Positions 45,485 to 55,221 of a DNA stretch of 64,000 nt are shown here, in pieces. Made by a program: the position numbers and the translations under genes. The notes under the pieces were generated by a model. The model was not told the origin of the DNA. It saw only the letters and a list, made by a program, of their open reading frames with translations, and ran no database searches. How positions within the stretch are numbered: position 1 is the stretch's first letter; the number at the start of each line of letters is the position of its first letter. This DNA is from CAWIVJ01 sp963839525. Its GTDB lineage: Bacteria; Cyanobacteriota; Vampirovibrionia; Gastranaerophilales; Gastranaerophilaceae. The stretch lies in NCBI GenBank assembly GCA_963839525.1, contig CAWIVJ010000019.1:1-64000 (forward strand), read 5' to 3'.

Positions 45485-46378
45485 TTATTTATCCTTTAAT
45501 AATAACTTTTTATCAATTTTGCTTACATTATCGTTATAGTAATTATATAACGACAAAACGGCCTGCTCAATCTTTGTAAATTTAATATTAACAAACTCTT
45601 TTTTTAATCTTGAATTATCTCCTGTATAATCCAAGCCATATCCCTCTTTTTCGATTTTTATATCAACATCTTTTCCGCTTATTTTCTTAACGATTTGAGC
45701 AATATTCAATAATTCAACATGCCCATCAGTAACTATATTATAAGATTTATGTTTTAGGCATTTGCCCTCGTTTTCAATAAAGAATTCTAAAATAGGCATT
45801 AAATCCTCAATAAACAAATAACTAAAGCGACGATTTTGTCTTAAAGTGATTGGCAAATCAAAAAGAGTTTTACAAATTGCATTTGAAATAAACCTTATTT
45901 GCCAGTCCTCATATTTGCCAAAAATTCCAAAAATATTCAAATCAACAAAATTATCAAGATTTTGGATATGTTTAGCAACTACATATTTACAAAAACTGTG
46001 TTCATTTTCTCCAAAATTTTTAAATATTTCGTCTTCTTTTACATTTGTAATATCTTTTGAAGTATCATAAATTGCACCGGAACCAAAATTTATAAATTTA
46101 GCAAATTTATCTTTGTGCCTTTCAAGATTGTGAAACATTCTTACATTTGAATAACAAATATTATTTAAATCCCGCACATTTCTATGACTTGGCTTAACTC
46201 CGGCATGCAATACTGCATCAAATTCTTTATCTTTAAAAAAATTGTCAACACAATCTGTATCAATTAAATTAAGCTCAAAACTCCTAGGCGCTATTATTTC
46301 ATATTTTTCGGACAAAAAACTTTCTTGGATATTTTTACCTATAAAACCGTTTCCGCCTGTTAGAAGAATTTTTTTCAC
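45485..46378 (-). CDS. NAD(P)-dependent sugar epimerase/reductase
   Basis: 297 residues, GTG start directly abutting the rfbH stop codon. Rossmann GGNGFIGKN at the N-terminus. The typical Tyr-x3-Lys is only seen as YVVAKH, so the catalytic pair is imperfect in placement. The C-terminal part is shorter than GalE. It could be the reductase that finishes the CDP-branched sugar (YerF-like); alternatives are a general sugar ketoreductase. Confidence 0.75.
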   Translation of the reverse strand: MKKILLTGGNGFIGKNIQESFLSEKYEIIAPRSFELNLIDTDCVDNFFKDKEFDAVLHAGVKPSHRNVRDLNNICYSNVRMFHNLERHKDKFAKFINFGSGAIYDTSKDITNVKEDEIFKNFGENEHSFCKYVVAKHIQNLDNFVDLNIFGIFGKYEDWQIRFISNAICKTLFDLPITLRQNRRFSYLFIEDLMPILEFFIENEGKCLKHKSYNIVTDGHVELLNIAQIVKKISGKDVDIKIEKEGYGLDYTGDNSRLKKEFVNIKFTKIEQAVLSLYNYYNDNVSKIDKKLLLKDK

Positions 46379-47745
46379 TTATTTACGCTCCTCAATAAAT
46401 TTATGAATAAACTTTGATGTTCTATCAAATTCTTCTTCGCAGATACCGGGATAAACTCCAACCCAGAAAGTATTATTCATAATAAAATCTGTATTCGGAA
46501 GTTGAGAATAATGTTCTTCAGTTAATTCTATTGAATTTAAAAGTTTAGAATTGTTTATTCTTAAAGGAATACCATATTCTGTCATCATTGGCTGACGCAA
46601 AACATTCCCGGCGAAAAGTTGACGTGTTCCCACCCCGTTTTTCTCTAAATATTCGACAAGCTGCTGTTTATTAAATTTTTCATTTGGTTTAACTGAAATT
46701 AAAAAACCGAACCAGGAAGGTTTAACATTTTCATGAATTTCGGGTAAAATTAAATAATCTTGTAAATCACTTAATTTTTCAATTAAATAATTTGCATTTC
46801 TTGTTCTTTTTTTTAAAAATTCGGGCAATTTCTCAAGCTGAGCAAGGGCAATTGAAGCCTGCCAATCTGTTATTTTTAAATTGAATCCAATATGAGAATA
46901 CGTATATTTATGGTCGTAACCGATAAGGTAAATTTCCCAATTGATATGTAAAACGTTTTTTACAAGTATTATCTTTTCCCGGAGCGACACCAGCAATCTC
47001 TGCCCCAATCTCTGAAAGACATGATTATTCTGTATAATTGAGGGTCATTTGTAACAACAGCCCCGCCTTCACCCATTGTGATGTGATGAGCCGGATAAAA
47101 ACTAAAAGTTCCGATATGTCCGATTGTTCCAACTTTTTTATCGTTAAATTCGGCACCTAAAGCGTCACAACTGTCTTCAATCAGCCACAAATTATATTTT
47201 TCACAGATTTTAACTATTTTCTCCAAATCAAAAGTGTTACCGAGCGTATGAGCTATCATAATTGCTTTTGTTTTCCCGGTAATAGCATCTTCTATTTTAC
47301 CTGCGTCAATGTTATAAGTTCCTATCTCGCAATCTACAAAAACTGGCACCAAGCCTTGCTGAATTATAGGATTTATTGTTGTTGGAAATCCCGCCGCAAC
47401 TGTAATTACTTCGTCACCTTTTTTTAGTTGCTTCTCACCTAATTTATGAGAGGTTAAAGCACTGAGAGCAAGCAAATTAGCAGATGAGCCGGAATTTGTT
47501 GAAAGAGCATATTTAACACCCAAATATTGCGCGAATTTTTTCTCAAATTTATCATTAAATCTTCCTGTCGTAAGCCACATATCTAAAGACGCGTCAATCA
47601 TATTACATAGCTCTTGCGAACCTAAAACTTTACCTGACGCAGGAATATAATTTCCCCTTCTTTTGTCCGGCTGTGCCAGGAAATAGTAAATCTTTGCCGA
47701 CTGTTTAATTCCCCACCTAATCACATTTGCCAACAAGTGCATCAT
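46379..47745 (-). pseudogene. rfbH: CDP-4-keto-6-deoxyglucose 3-dehydrase (E1) with two frameshifts
   Basis: PMP/2Fe-2S enzyme that removes O3 of CDP-4-keto-6-deoxyglucose. The first part has GSQELCNMIDASLDMWLTTG, SGSSANLLALSALT, IEDSCDALGAEF and FYPAHHITMGEGGAVV (His in place of the usual PLP Lys). After RDWGRDCWC the frame is lost: one extra A at 46974-46977 and one extra base near 46922. Dropping both gives GKDNTCKKRFTYQLGNLPYG then YDHKYTYSHIGFNLKITDWQ, 454 residues in total. Two insertions within 60 nt in an otherwise intact gene suggest sequence error or recent decay. The SAM-independent partner E3 is not in the window. Confidence 0.9.
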
Positions 47746-47832
47746 TTTCCCTCTTACTCAATTAAACTTTTATTTTTGCTGTCTATAATCATAAAATAGA
47801 CATTTCGAAAAAGCAATTAATAAATTCAGAAT

Positions 47833-47859
47833 AAAAAGCAGGTGATTTTTCACCCGCTT
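47833..47859 (-). terminator. Terminator after the second tail-fibre cassette
   Basis: On the minus strand, AAGCGGGTGA, AAAA loop, TCACCTGCTT (10 bp with one G-T pair), then five T. It closes the cassette before rfbH. Confidence 0.8.
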
Positions 47860-47881
47860 CTTAAAATTATATTATATTTAA

Positions 47882-48229
47882 TTATAATTCTGCCATTTCA
47901 GCTCTTAATGCCAAAATTTGCTTAGTATAAAATTCAAGCCAGGTCTGACCTGTGGATTTATCTTTTAAAGACGGTTCTGCAATTGCCCGAATTCGTTTTT
48001 TATCCATTTCTTCAATTTGTGCAGTAATTTCAACAATTTTTTTTGCTTTTTCCTGCTCTGCAGCTTTTGCCTTGTATTCATCTGTTGATGAAATATCAAC
48101 AAGTTGACCGTTTTGAACTTCATACTTGTTCGGATCGAATGTTGCATAATCAATATCAACATATTCGTAATCTAAATAAGGTTTTTCACACCAACTCAAT
48201 AATTTGTCTTCTTTAATTTCTATATACAT
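47882..48229 (-). CDS. Tail-fibre assembly (chaperone)-like protein 2
   Basis: 115 residues. Its C-terminal half (IEEMDKKRIRAIAEPSLKDK, GQTWLEFYTKQILALRAEMA) is a clear paralogue of the left-cassette protein at 40.5 kb. The first half differs. The ATG overlaps the stop of the fibre gene (TAATG), which suggests translational coupling as for fibre-chaperone pairs. Confidence 0.65.
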   Translation of the reverse strand: MYIEIKEDKLLSWCEKPYLDYEYVDIDYATFDPNKYEVQNGQLVDISSTDEYKAKAAEQEKAKKIVEITAQIEEMDKKRIRAIAEPSLKDKSTGQTWLEFYTKQILALRAEMAEL

Positions 48230-49248
48230 TAGTTCGCTCCTTTCGCTGGGTAGAATTGTAATTCTACAATTGCATTAGTACCAACCGTTATCTTATAATA
48301 AACTCCTTTTGATATTGGAACTAAAGTTCTACCATATACATGTAAAGATGTGGAATTATTCATTCCAACTGTGAACATACAAACCCAGTCGATTCCATTT
48401 AGCGAATAATAAAGAATACTTTGATAACCAAGACAACTAATCCGAGGTTTTAACCATCCATCGCATTCAGCTTGATAAATTGTATCGTTTGCTTTACTTA
48501 TTCCATTTATCCCATTCGTGATTAAATCAGGAAATCTATATCCCTGTGTCTGAAAATTTACTTCAAAACCGTTTTGGTTAAAATCAAACGTCTCAACTTC
48601 TGTAATTGCTGCACTTTCTAATGTTGCTCTACCTACAGGTACTCCTGTATATTCAGTCGAAAAATCACTTCCATCATGAATATAGGCTATTACAGGCTCA
48701 ACGCTTGTATTAAACCAAATATCATTGGTTGAAGGGCTTGAAGGCTCAGTTGTTTGTCCGTAAATATTGTTTGAAAAAGCTTCCAACGTTCCTTGTGAAG
48801 TTATGAAAATGTTATAATCTCCATCATCATAACTGCTCATATTAAGCGATAATTCAGTGTTAACAGTAATCTCAGAGCCTTGGGCATTAGTTAGAACTAT
48901 ATCTACGTAGCTTCCGCCGGATTTTGTTGTAAGCGTTCCGCTTGAGTAATCAAGTAAATCACCTTCTCCGTCTGTTGTATTGCCTGAATTTACACAAAAA
49001 TGTGTATTTACTGTTAAGTTGCTCAATTCATCCTCTAAATCTGCGATATCAGAATCAATTGCTGATACTGCTGAATCTAATTGCCCTTTGTTTACAGCCT
49101 CTGTCGATTGAGTTGCATTTGCTACTTCAAATACTTCGCTACTGTCTCCGTTCAAGTCTGCTTTTGCATTTACCGCATCTTCTATGTCTGAAAAATTAGT
49201 GTTGATAGTTGTACAACTAATTTCCGCTAGTGTTAAATCTTCTGGCAC
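48229..49248 (-). CDS. Phage tail-fibre-like protein (second cassette)
   Basis: 339 residues, GTG start after AAAGGAG. The N-terminal part is coiled-coil (ATQSTEAVNKGQLDSAVSAI), followed by beta-rich domains, a NDIWFNTSV segment and a C-terminal LYYSLNGIDWVCMFTVGMNN. This is the layout of phage or tailocin fibres, but it is unlike the left-cassette fibre in sequence. Inserted between rfbG and rfbH. Confidence 0.68.
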   Translation of the reverse strand: MPEDLTLAEISCTTINTNFSDIEDAVNAKADLNGDSSEVFEVANATQSTEAVNKGQLDSAVSAIDSDIADLEDELSNLTVNTHFCVNSGNTTDGEGDLLDYSSGTLTTKSGGSYVDIVLTNAQGSEITVNTELSLNMSSYDDGDYNIFITSQGTLEAFSNNIYGQTTEPSSPSTNDIWFNTSVEPVIAYIHDGSDFSTEYTGVPVGRATLESAAITEVETFDFNQNGFEVNFQTQGYRFPDLITNGINGISKANDTIYQAECDGWLKPRISCLGYQSILYYSLNGIDWVCMFTVGMNNSTSLHVYGRTLVPISKGVYYKITVGTNAIVELQFYPAKGAN

Positions 49249-49302
49249 TTTTTTCTCCTTTCTCTTTCAAATGACCTTTTTCATTATTACTCTTTTAAAA
49301 AG

Positions 49303-49332
49303 AAATAAAAGTCCGCAAAAGTACTTACGTAT
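49303..49332 (-). repeat. Tail-fibre cassette upstream element, copy 2 (inverted)
   Basis: A 30-nt element, 28 of 30 bases identical to 39325-39354 in reverse orientation; ends 55 nt before the fibre gene start. Confidence 0.85.
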
Positions 49333-49386
49333 TTGCATTACAAGGCAAAAAACAGCATCTGAAAAATAAAATATTACAAAAATCAG

Positions 49387-50470
49387 TTAAACTAATTCGT
49401 TAATTTTTAGCATGTTTTTTTCATGGTTTTTAATTTGATTAATACTAAAATCAAACATATCTCGGGTATCGTAAAATCTTTTATACCAATTCACAGTTTC
49501 TTTTATTGCTTCATCTGCATTGTAAGAAGGGGTCCAGCCTAAAATTTCTTTTGCTTTTTCAATATTAAGCATAAGCAATCCTGCTTCATGCAAATCACTT
49601 TTCTGTCCGATTAAAACTTTTCCTTTACCATAGCATTCAACAACTTTTTTTGCTACATCTGCGACCGTTAAAACACTTTCTGCGTTTGGTCCGAAGTTAA
49701 AACCTTGAGCATACTTTTCTCCATCTTCAAGTAATTTTTGTCCTAAAAGCAAATATCCTGAAAGTGGTTCTAAAACATGCTGCCAGTGGTCGTACTGCGA
49801 TAGGATTTCTTATTTCAATTGGTTTATTTTCATTAATAAACCTAACACAGTCAGGAATTAACCTATCCAGAGCCCAGTCTCCTCCGCCTATTACGTTTCC
49901 TGCACGTGCTGTTGCCATTGCATAAGGTTTTCCTCCTTGCAAAAACGAGCGGCGATAAGATGATGACATAATTTCTACACAACCTTTTGAAGAAGAATAC
50001 ATATCATACCCGCCCATAGGCTCGTCTTCTTTGTAACCTCTATTTATTTCTTTGTTTTCATAACATTTATCGGTCGTCACATTTACAAAAGCTTTTACAT
50101 TGCTGCATTTTCTTGCTGCCTCTAAAATATTTAATGTACCTATAACATTTGTCTGATAGGTTAAAAGGGGTTGGGAATAAGAAAGTCTTACAAGCGGTTG
50201 AGCTGCAAGGTGAAAAACAATGTCAGGATTGAAATCTATCATTGTTTTTTCAAGTTTATCTCTATCTAAAATATTTCCGTATACATTTTTAATTATTTTA
50301 TCAATTTTAAGTTCTAAAAACATTGAAGGAGTTGTATTAGGCTCTAAAGAATACCCCATAATCTCAGCACCTAAAGAACTTAGCCACAAAGAAAGCCAGC
50401 TACCCTTAAAACCGCTTGCACCTGTCAAAAAAATTTTTTTATTCTTATATTCTTTAAGCCATTCAACCAT
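49387..50470 (-). pseudogene. rfbG: CDP-glucose 4,6-dehydratase with one-base frameshift
   Basis: SDR-family enzyme making CDP-4-keto-6-deoxyglucose. The first part has FLTGASGFKGSWLSLWLSSL (Rossmann GxxGxxG), VTTDKCYENKE (catalytic Thr), YDMYSSSKG (YxxxK) and ARAGNVIGGGDWALDRLIPD. After NPIAVRP an extra C at 49786 shifts the frame; dropping it gives WQHVLEPLSGYLLLGQKLLE and the rest (360 residues). Starts directly at the rfbF stop codon. Confidence 0.92.
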
Positions 50471-51271
50471 TTAAACTCTTATTCCTTCAGTTTCTTTAAG
50501 CCATAATGCCCAGGGAGCTTTGTCTGCCTGCCATAATTCTGTTAACTCAATTTTGTCGCGCAGAGTATCCATAGGTCTCCAAAAACCATTATGTTTGTAA
50601 GCATTTAGTTGTCCATTTTTTGCAAGATTTTCTAAAGGTGCTCTTTCAAAAATAGTAGGGTCTCCGTCTTTAATATAATCAAAAACTTGCGGTTCTAAAA
50701 CAAAGAAACCGCCATTAATCCAGGATTCATCGCCTTTTGGCTTTTCCATAAATGATGTGATTTCAACGTCATCTTTAATAACAAGCGCTCCAAATCTTCC
50801 TTTTGGTTGGACAGCTGTCATTGTTGCAATTTTACCCGAATGTTCATGTAATTTTATTAATTCATGTATATTTACATCACTGACTCCATCACCATAAGTT
50901 AACATGAATCTTTCGTTGCCTATGAAATCTTGAGCTTTTTTTATTCTGCCGCCGGTCATAGTTTCCTGACCGGTATAAAGCATGGTAACTTTCCAAGGTT
51001 CGTTTCTATGTTGATGTACTTCTACAGAATTATTCGACATATCAACAGTAATATCAGAATATCTTGTATAATAGTTAATAAAGTAATCTTTTATTATATG
51101 AGATTTGTAACCGGTAAGAATAACAAAGTCATTAAAGCCCCAATAAGAATAATTTTTCATTATATGCCATAAAATAGGACGCCCACCGATTTCAACCATT
51201 GGCTTTGGCTTTAATTCAGTCTCTTCACTAAGTCTTGTACCCAATCCGCCTGCTAAAATTATTACTTTCAT
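50471..51271 (-). CDS. rfbF: Glucose-1-phosphate cytidylyltransferase
   Basis: 266 residues. First step of CDP-sugar synthesis: CTP plus glucose-1-phosphate. Nucleotidyltransferase signature ILAGGLGTRLSEETELKPKP, LTYGDGVSDV and EKPKGDESWINGGFFVLEPQ are intact. First gene of the rfbF-rfbG transcription unit; AAAGGA before the ATG. Confidence 0.95.
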   Translation of the reverse strand: MKVIILAGGLGTRLSEETELKPKPMVEIGGRPILWHIMKNYSYWGFNDFVILTGYKSHIIKDYFINYYTRYSDITVDMSNNSVEVHQHRNEPWKVTMLYTGQETMTGGRIKKAQDFIGNERFMLTYGDGVSDVNIHELIKLHEHSGKIATMTAVQPKGRFGALVIKDDVEITSFMEKPKGDESWINGGFFVLEPQVFDYIKDGDPTIFERAPLENLAKNGQLNAYKHNGFWRPMDTLRDKIELTELWQADKAPWALWLKETEGIRV

Positions 51272-51303
51272 ATTAAAATCCTTTTTTGTTTAAAGCAATT
51301 TTA

Positions 51304-52254
51304 TCATAAATACAAGAATCTTTTAAATAAAAAATAAATTATTTTATAGAATTTTTCAACTATTTTATTTGCCTCTATTTGCCTTATAAGAGTATTTTCT
51401 GCAGCCTTTTTTTTAAACTCTTTGAAGGTCATTTTAGAGTTAACTGAATCCATCCAATTATAACCGTATTTTAAAAAATTATGAACGGATGTATTATAAA
51501 CTCTTCCGTATTTATCATGCCAGTTATTTCCCAAAATTTCTTTGTAACAATTTATCAATGTAAACCATTGGTCAATAAAAGGTCCTGTATTAAGTGTATT
51601 GGAGTCTTGTCCCGGATGAACTCTATATCTTATATAAGGCTCTTTTAAAATTATAGTTTTACCTTTTTTAGCAACGTCATACATAAATGGTCTGTCCGCT
51701 ATTTTTCCATAATTATCATACTTGAAAGAATGGGTTTTTAAGTATTTAGTTCTATAAATAGTTCCGGAGAAACTATGATTTATTTTTCCTTGAAAAACAA
51801 GTGATGCAAATTCTTTTACATCTGTATAGTAAGCATCGATTGAAAATCTTTCCCAGTTTTCGTCTTTTGGAGCTTCGCTGGGGGTATATGTGCAAGAAAC
51901 CATTACAGCATCTTCATTTTTCAAAAAAAGCTCCATAGCATTTTTAATATAATCAGGATGCATTAAATCATCATCGTGGAACATCATGGCAAATTCTTTT
52001 GATGCCATAGCCATAGCTCTGTCACCGTTTGCAGGTGCACCGATATTTTTTTCTGTTGGAGCAAATTTTATATTTCTGTGCGGATATTTGGCTTTTATTT
52101 CATTTACTGATTCTTTTGTGTTGTCGGTGCTTGCGTTGTCCATAATAATTATATCGAAATCTTGCGCGCTTTGTTTACAAATTGTTTCAAGAGTTTCTTT
52201 GAGCATTTCCGCTCGATTATATGTTAAAACAAATACTTCTAAATCCTTAAACAT
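51304..52254 (-). CDS. Glycosyltransferase family 2
   Basis: 316 residues. GT-A fold: VLTYNRAEMLKETLETICKQ, IIIMDNASTDNT, NIGAPANGDRAM and the DxD-type metal site (MMFHDDDLMH). The C-terminus has a hydrophobic stretch (FYKIIYFLFKRFLYL) that may attach to the membrane. Donor and acceptor unknown. Overlaps the GT10 gene by 8 nt. Confidence 0.9.
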   Translation of the reverse strand: MFKDLEVFVLTYNRAEMLKETLETICKQSAQDFDIIIMDNASTDNTKESVNEIKAKYPHRNIKFAPTEKNIGAPANGDRAMAMASKEFAMMFHDDDLMHPDYIKNAMELFLKNEDAVMVSCTYTPSEAPKDENWERFSIDAYYTDVKEFASLVFQGKINHSFSGTIYRTKYLKTHSFKYDNYGKIADRPFMYDVAKKGKTIILKEPYIRYRVHPGQDSNTLNTGPFIDQWFTLINCYKEILGNNWHDKYGRVYNTSVHNFLKYGYNWMDSVNSKMTFKEFKKKAAENTLIRQIEANKIVEKFYKIIYFLFKRFLYL

Positions 52255-53374
52255 TTATTTTTTCCTCTACACTGACTAAGCCAGCCAAAAATTTCGCATA
52301 ATCTTTAAAAGAATATTTTTGACCTTCTTCTGAGTTTAAAAAATCGCGACCGTTTTTAAGGTATTCTTGAGCTTTTTCAGGTGAAAGGTCTTTCATATAG
52401 CCAAAAAGTTCGTCTAAATTTTTAAAATCTCTCACATCTATAAAACAATTTTTCGGAATATATTTTTCAACATTTGGTGCTCCTAAATAAACAGGAATGG
52501 AACCGGCAACAAAGCTGTGTATTACTTTTTCGGTAATATAACCTTTATAGCACAAATTTTCGATGCAAAGATTAAATTTACATTCTGAAATAGGTTTGAA
52601 TTTATCCCCAATCGGCTGAGGGTTTAGCCTTTTTACAATTGGATCAAGGCGCTTTATCCATTTTAACGGAAGATTATTTAAACTTTCCCAATCTTTTCCA
52701 TATAATTTTAATAAACCTTTTTCCCCAAAAAACTCAATAAATTCAAGTCTTTTGTTTTGCTGTTCGTTTTTTTGAACGTATCTGTCAAGCGAATTTTTAT
52801 AAATTAATTTTCTCGCCCATTTAAAACGTGTTTTGAAATCTTTATTTTTTGGCAGAGTGTTTCCATTCTCTACATATTTATTGCCCATAACAAGAGAAGC
52901 AAAATCTCTTTTTTCCCAATTTTGAATCGGAAGAATTTCTTCATAATCATAACTTGGAAAATAAGCGTGGAAATTATGTTTCTCATCACAATTTTTTGTA
53001 TGCTCAAATAACCCATCAAAGAATATTCTGTTTTTAAATTGTTGAGGTAAAGTTTTTAATTTTTTATAAAAGTTCCTGGCATAAATTTGAGATTCAAGAC
53101 AAATAATAGTATGGGGCAAAGCCCCTTTTTCAATAAGTGCTTCTCCCAATGCAGAATCCTGTTCTTGTATAACAATTATATCAGATGGATTAACATCTCT
53201 TTTTTTAATCATTTCAAGTGCAATATCACCTGTTACAATATTGCATCTGTCTTTTAACAAATTATAAAAGTGATACACTGAAACTAAGCCAAAGTATTTT
53301 TTGGCAAATTCATAGTCAAACATCCTGTTTTTATTAAAAAGTTCTATATCCGTGCAAATTGCTATGGTTTTCAT
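52247..53374 (-). CDS. GT10 fucosyltransferase-like (alpha-1,3/1,4)
   Basis: 375 residues from the ATG of MKTIAICTDIE; the 57 extra codons open upstream read into the divergent promoter region. The GT10 C-terminal motif is diagnostic: NLCIENLCYKGYITEKVIHS then AGSIPVYLGAPNVEKYIP. It should transfer fucose from GDP-fucose. With GT11 and GT6 it suggests Lewis/blood-group-like glycans. Confidence 0.87.
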   Translation of the reverse strand: MKTIAICTDIELFNKNRMFDYEFAKKYFGLVSVYHFYNLLKDRCNIVTGDIALEMIKKRDVNPSDIIVIQEQDSALGEALIEKGALPHTIICLESQIYARNFYKKLKTLPQQFKNRIFFDGLFEHTKNCDEKHNFHAYFPSYDYEEILPIQNWEKRDFASLVMGNKYVENGNTLPKNKDFKTRFKWARKLIYKNSLDRYVQKNEQQNKRLEFIEFFGEKGLLKLYGKDWESLNNLPLKWIKRLDPIVKRLNPQPIGDKFKPISECKFNLCIENLCYKGYITEKVIHSFVAGSIPVYLGAPNVEKYIPKNCFIDVRDFKNLDELFGYMKDLSPEKAQEYLKNGRDFLNSEEGQKYSFKDYAKFLAGLVSVEEKINV

Positions 53375-53497
53375 AATAAAAAGCCCTTTGTCTTTAATAA
53401 TTTTATACTCAAAAGAACAAAAAACAAGTATTTCACATGAACGGCTTTTTATGATAGTATAAGTATAAGCTTTAAGTATAAAGGTTAAAGGTGATAT

Positions 53498-54325
53498 ATG
53501 GAGCAAAGAGTAAGTATAGTAATCCCCTGTTATAATCAAGAGCAATATCTAAAAGAAGCCGTTGATTCTGTTTTGGTCTCAACTTATTCAAATATTGAAA
53601 TCATTATCGTAAATGATGGGTCAACAGAAAATTTAGACATTTTAAGAAACTTTTCATCTACAAAAATAATTTTAATTCATCAGGAAAATCAGGGTGTTGC
53701 TGCTGCGAGAAATAATGGAATAAAAATTGCAACAGGAAAATATATTTTACCTTTGGACGCTGATGATAAAATTCATCCTGAATATATAGAAAAAGCTGTT
53801 AGAGTTCTTGAAGAAAATCCTGAAATTGGTATAGTTTACAGCAGAGCAATGTATTTTGGCAAAGTAAACTATGAATGGAAACTAAAAGAACATAAATTTC
53901 CTAATTATCTTTGGGAAAACGGTATTCCAAATACAGCAATGTATAAAAAATCAGACTGGGAGCTCTCCGGCGGATATAAATCTGAAATGCAAGATGGGAA
54001 CGAAGATTGGGAATTCTGGATAACTTTAAGCGAACTCGGGATAAAAACTTATAAAATACCTGAAATATTGTTCTATTACAGGCAAGCTGAAAACTTAAGA
54101 AGTTTAAACTTAAAATTAGGAACTCAACTAGACAGACAAAAAGAGTTAATGAAATTGCATCCCGATTTATACATAAATAATTTGGAAAAAATAATACAAC
54201 CTTTAAATAAAATTCTATCTATTTATACTCCAAAGAATCAAATTAGTGAATTATACTCATTCAGGGCTAAGTTGAGGTTTTGGAAAAATAAAATGTTATA
54301 TATTTTAATCGGTAAAGAAGTTTGA
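53498..54325 (+). CDS. Glycosyltransferase family 2
   Basis: 275 residues. SIVIPCYNQEQYLKEAVDSV, IIVNDGSTEN, ARNNGIKIATGKYILPLDAD with the DxD (LDADDKI) and NEDWEFWITLSELG are typical GT2 elements. AAAGGTG precedes the ATG. Divergent from the GT10 gene across about 120 nt. Confidence 0.9.
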   Translation: MEQRVSIVIPCYNQEQYLKEAVDSVLVSTYSNIEIIIVNDGSTENLDILRNFSSTKIILIHQENQGVAAARNNGIKIATGKYILPLDADDKIHPEYIEKAVRVLEENPEIGIVYSRAMYFGKVNYEWKLKEHKFPNYLWENGIPNTAMYKKSDWELSGGYKSEMQDGNEDWEFWITLSELGIKTYKIPEILFYYRQAENLRSLNLKLGTQLDRQKELMKLHPDLYINNLEKIIQPLNKILSIYTPKNQISELYSFRAKLRFWKNKMLYILIGKEV

Positions 54326-54343
54326 TAATAAAAATATATATTG

Positions 54344-54352
54344 TGTTAAAAT
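54344..54352 (+). promoter_or_regulatory. Extended -10 of rmlD, leaderless configuration
   Basis: TGTTAAAAT ending 6 nt before the ATG; TTGATA lies 19 nt upstream. No ribosome site. Confidence 0.55.
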
Positions 54353-54358
54353 AAGAAT

Positions 54359-55180
54359 ATGGAAAAATTTTTAATCACCGGCGCAAGCGGAATGCTGGGA
54401 CAAGATTTAGTTCCGGTTTTAGAAGACGAAGGTTTTGAGATTGTAGAAACCAATCGTAAAAACTTTGATGTAACTAATTTTGATCAAGCAAGAAAAATTT
54501 TAGAAACAGAAAACCCTGATTTTGTAATTCATTGCGCTGCTTATACCAACGTTGACGGGGCAGAAGAAGAAGTAGAAAAAGCAAGGAATATCAACGTTAA
54601 GGGAACAGAAAATATTTCTGAAATCTGTGGAAAAAATAATATTACAATGATTTACATTTCTACTGATTACGTTTTTGATGGTGAAAAAAAATCACCTTAT
54701 ACTCCTGATGACAAACCTAATCCTCTGAATATTTACGGAAAGACAAAGCTTGAAGGTGAAAAAGCAGTGCAAAAAAATTGTAAAAAATATTATATTGTAC
54801 GAACAAGCTGGCTTTATGGGCATCATGGCAAAAATTTTGTTGAAACAATGATTTCACTTACCGATAAACCTGAATTAAAAGTCGTTAATGACCAAACCGG
54901 CTGCCCAACCTGGACTGTAGAGCTTGCAAACGGAATTACAAATTTAATTGAAGAAATGCCTGAATTCGGAATTTATCATATATGCGGAAGCGGAGAAACT
55001 TCCTGGTATGGTTTTGCGAAAGAAATTTTTAAAATTATCGGGAAAAAAGTCAATTTAATCCCCTGTACTACAAATGAATTTCCTCGTCCCGCTAAACGTC
55101 CAAAATACAGTGTAATGGACAATAATGGGATTTGCAGAGATTGGAGATTAGCCCTTAAAGATTATATTAATTTACGCTAA
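54359..55180 (+). CDS. rmlD: dTDP-4-dehydrorhamnose reductase
   Basis: 273 residues. Last step of dTDP-L-rhamnose. FLITGASGMLGQDL, IHCAAYTNVDGAEEE, ISTDYVFDG, YGKTKLEGE (YxxxK) and RTSWLYG are all present. RmlA, RmlB and RmlC are not in the window, so the pathway must be completed elsewhere. Confidence 0.93.
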   Translation: MEKFLITGASGMLGQDLVPVLEDEGFEIVETNRKNFDVTNFDQARKILETENPDFVIHCAAYTNVDGAEEEVEKARNINVKGTENISEICGKNNITMIYISTDYVFDGEKKSPYTPDDKPNPLNIYGKTKLEGEKAVQKNCKKYYIVRTSWLYGHHGKNFVETMISLTDKPELKVVNDQTGCPTWTVELANGITNLIEEMPEFGIYHICGSGETSWYGFAKEIFKIIGKKVNLIPCTTNEFPRPAKRPKYSVMDNNGICRDWRLALKDYINLR

Positions 55181-55221
55181 ATTGTTTCCATGTTATATTA
55201 GAAAAAACGACGGGGTAATAA

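Noticed and set aside
39405..49248. Complete prophage or tailocin
   Set aside because: No capsid, terminase, tail-tube, sheath, lysis or integrase genes lie between or beside the cassettes; only sugar genes do.
53375..53545. 57-codon N-terminal extension of the GT10 gene
   Set aside because: It reads through the divergent promoter region and into the opposite GT2 gene; the ATG at 53374 fits the family.
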